Positions 63,110-64,000 of a stretch of DNA of 64,000 nt are shown piece after piece. The DNA is taken from assembly GCF_001439785.1 (NCBI RefSeq), contig NZ_JYLI01000005.1:62001-126000 (forward strand). Direction: 5' to 3'. Numbering within the stretch: position 1 is the stretch's first letter; each line of letters starts with the position of its first letter. The notes under the pieces were generated by a model. That model did no database searches, had not been told where the DNA came from, and saw nothing but the letters and a program-made list of their open reading frames with translations. A program made the translations under genes and the position numbers. Origin of the DNA: Pseudomonas poae. GTDB taxonomy: Bacteria; Pseudomonadota; Gammaproteobacteria; Pseudomonadales; Pseudomonadaceae.

Positions 63110-64000
63110 ATGGACCTTGTCATCGCCCGCCCCGAAGGCCTCTATTGCCCCGCCGGAGATTTCTACATCGATCCCTGGCGCCCAGTGGAACGCTCCGTCA
63201 TCACCCACGCCCATGGCGACCACGCCCGCACCGGCAACCAGCATTATCTGGCGGCGGCGCCCGGCGAAGGCATTCTGCGTTCGCGCCTGGGCCAGGACAT
63301 CAATCTGCAAACCCTGGCCTACGGCGAGCGGCTGGGGCACCACGGCGTCACCTTGAGTTTTCATCCGGCCGGGCACGTCCTCGGCTCGGCCCAGGTGCGC
63401 CTCGAATACCAGGGCGAAGTCTGGGTCGCATCCGGCGATTACAAGGTCGAGCCCGATGGCACCTGCGCGCCGTTCGAGCCGGTGCGCTGTCACACGTTCA
63501 TCACCGAATCCACCTTCGGTCTGCCGATTTACCGCTGGCAGCCCCAGGCGCAAATTTTTGCCGGCATCAATGAGTGGTGGCAGGCCAACGTCGCCGCCGG
63601 CAAGGCCAGCGTGCTGTTCTGTTATTCCTTCGGCAAGGCCCAGCGCATCTTGCACGGCATTGACGCGAGCATCGGCCCGATCCTCAGCCATGGCGCCGTC
63701 GAGCCCTTGAACCGGGTGTACCGCGAGGCCGGCATTTACATTCCAGAAACCCTCTACGCGGGGGACTTCAAAAAAACCGACCCGCTGTTGCGCAAGGCAT
63801 TGATCATCGCTCCGCCATCGGCTGGCGGCAGCAGTTGGATCAAACGCTTTGGCGACTACAGCGACGCCTTCGCCAGCGGCTGGATGCGCCTGCGCGGCAC
63901 ACGGCGGCGGCGCGGAGTGGACCGGGGATTTGTGCTGTCCGACCACGCCGATTGGCCGGGCTTGCTGTGGGCCATCGAGCAAACCGGCGCCGAACGGGTG
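63110..64000 (+). CDS. Ligase-associated DNA exonuclease (metallo-beta-lactamase fold), partial
   Basis: The first 297 residues of an MBL-fold/beta-CASP nuclease. The metal motif HAHGDHA is near residue 33, HPAGHVLGSAQ near 85 and GDYKVEP near 106. The C-terminal motif LSDHADWPGL near 285 is the beta-CASP end. The length before the window edge and these motifs match the exonuclease that is usually encoded with an ATP-dependent DNA ligase and a helicase in a DNA repair cassette. Those genes would lie just beyond the window. The frame is open to the last base. Confidence 0.9.
   Translation, partial: MDLVIARPEGLYCPAGDFYIDPWRPVERSVITHAHGDHARTGNQHYLAAAPGEGILRSRLGQDINLQTLAYGERLGHHGVTLSFHPAGHVLGSAQVRLEYQGEVWVASGDYKVEPDGTCAPFEPVRCHTFITESTFGLPIYRWQPQAQIFAGINEWWQANVAAGKASVLFCYSFGKAQRILHGIDASIGPILSHGAVEPLNRVYREAGIYIPETLYAGDFKKTDPLLRKALIIAPPSAGGSSWIKRFGDYSDAFASGWMRLRGTRRRRGVDRGFVLSDHADWPGLLWAIEQTGAERV

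Noticed and set aside
1..64000. CRISPR arrays, tRNA or rRNA genes, insertion sequences, prophage genes
   Set aside because: No regularly spaced direct repeats with unique spacers, no tRNA-like cloverleaf with CCA region, no rRNA sequence and no transposase or phage structural gene were recognised while reading the window.

Overview
The window looks like a chromosomal segment of a fluorescent Pseudomonas, probably of the P. fluorescens group. It has high GC, an uninterrupted protocatechuate/beta-ketoadipate (pca) cluster, a braCDEFG transporter, QuiP-, RapA-, DinG- and MucR-like genes, and many intergenic REP palindromes of the GGGAGSNGGCTTGC type. I recognised no rRNA, tRNA, CRISPR array, insertion sequence or prophage. 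The species call is inferred from gene content and REP type, not from a database search.

Layout. 1-1.8 kb: end of an RND multidrug efflux operon (inner-membrane pump, then the outer-membrane channel). 1.9-5.2 kb: an Hsp70 of the HscC type with a membrane-anchored J-like partner. 5.3-9.2 kb: an OprD-family porin, a protein joining RTX-like repeats to an M91-type zinc protease domain, and a polysaccharide-deacetylase-like lipoprotein. 9.4-20.4 kb, all on the minus strand: pcaR, pcaK, pcaIJF, pcaHG, pcaT, pcaB, pcaD, pcaC. These cover import of 4-hydroxybenzoate and protocatechuate-derived acids, ring cleavage and conversion to succinyl-CoA plus acetyl-CoA. PcaR-type boxes lie in front of pcaI and pcaR. 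20.9-31.3 kb: a small protein of unknown function, a Pit phosphate transporter, two small unknown genes, rapA, an MFS transporter, a YkgJ-type cysteine-cluster protein and an MHYT-GGDEF-EAL c-di-GMP enzyme.

31.7-37.3 kb: a DUF2288 gene and the branched-chain amino acid ABC transporter, with a perfect palindrome in the braC promoter region. 37.5-39.9 kb: a four-gene bufferin operon (peptide precursor, MNIO/DUF692 enzyme, DUF2063 partner, DoxX membrane protein), expected to make a post-translationally modified copper-binding peptide. 39.9-47.1 kb: a LysR regulator, an SDR-like protein, two small exported proteins, a FAD dehydrogenase, a PLP enzyme and NhaA. 47.3-48.5 kb: a frameshifted S-pyocin-like toxin gene followed by an intact, overlapping immunity-type gene, both relatively AT-rich. 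48.6-57.1 kb: a SlyB-like lipoprotein, pdxH, an OmpA-type lipoprotein with a histone-like Lys/Ala/Pro tail, an EstB-type esterase, an agarase-like glycoside hydrolase and dinG. 57.2-64 kb: a CopD-like membrane protein, a collagen-like secreted protein, a DUF6231/YchJ/LEA-2/SEC-C cluster, an AHL-acylase-like Ntn hydrolase and the start of a ligase-associated exonuclease.

The most rewarding targets are the bufferin operon, the RTX-M91 protease, the broken toxin with intact immunity gene, two orphan-looking perfect palindromes (31544-31559 and 32194-32209) and two copies of a ~135-bp REPIN-like element, one of them enclosed in a perfect 21-bp inverted repeat.
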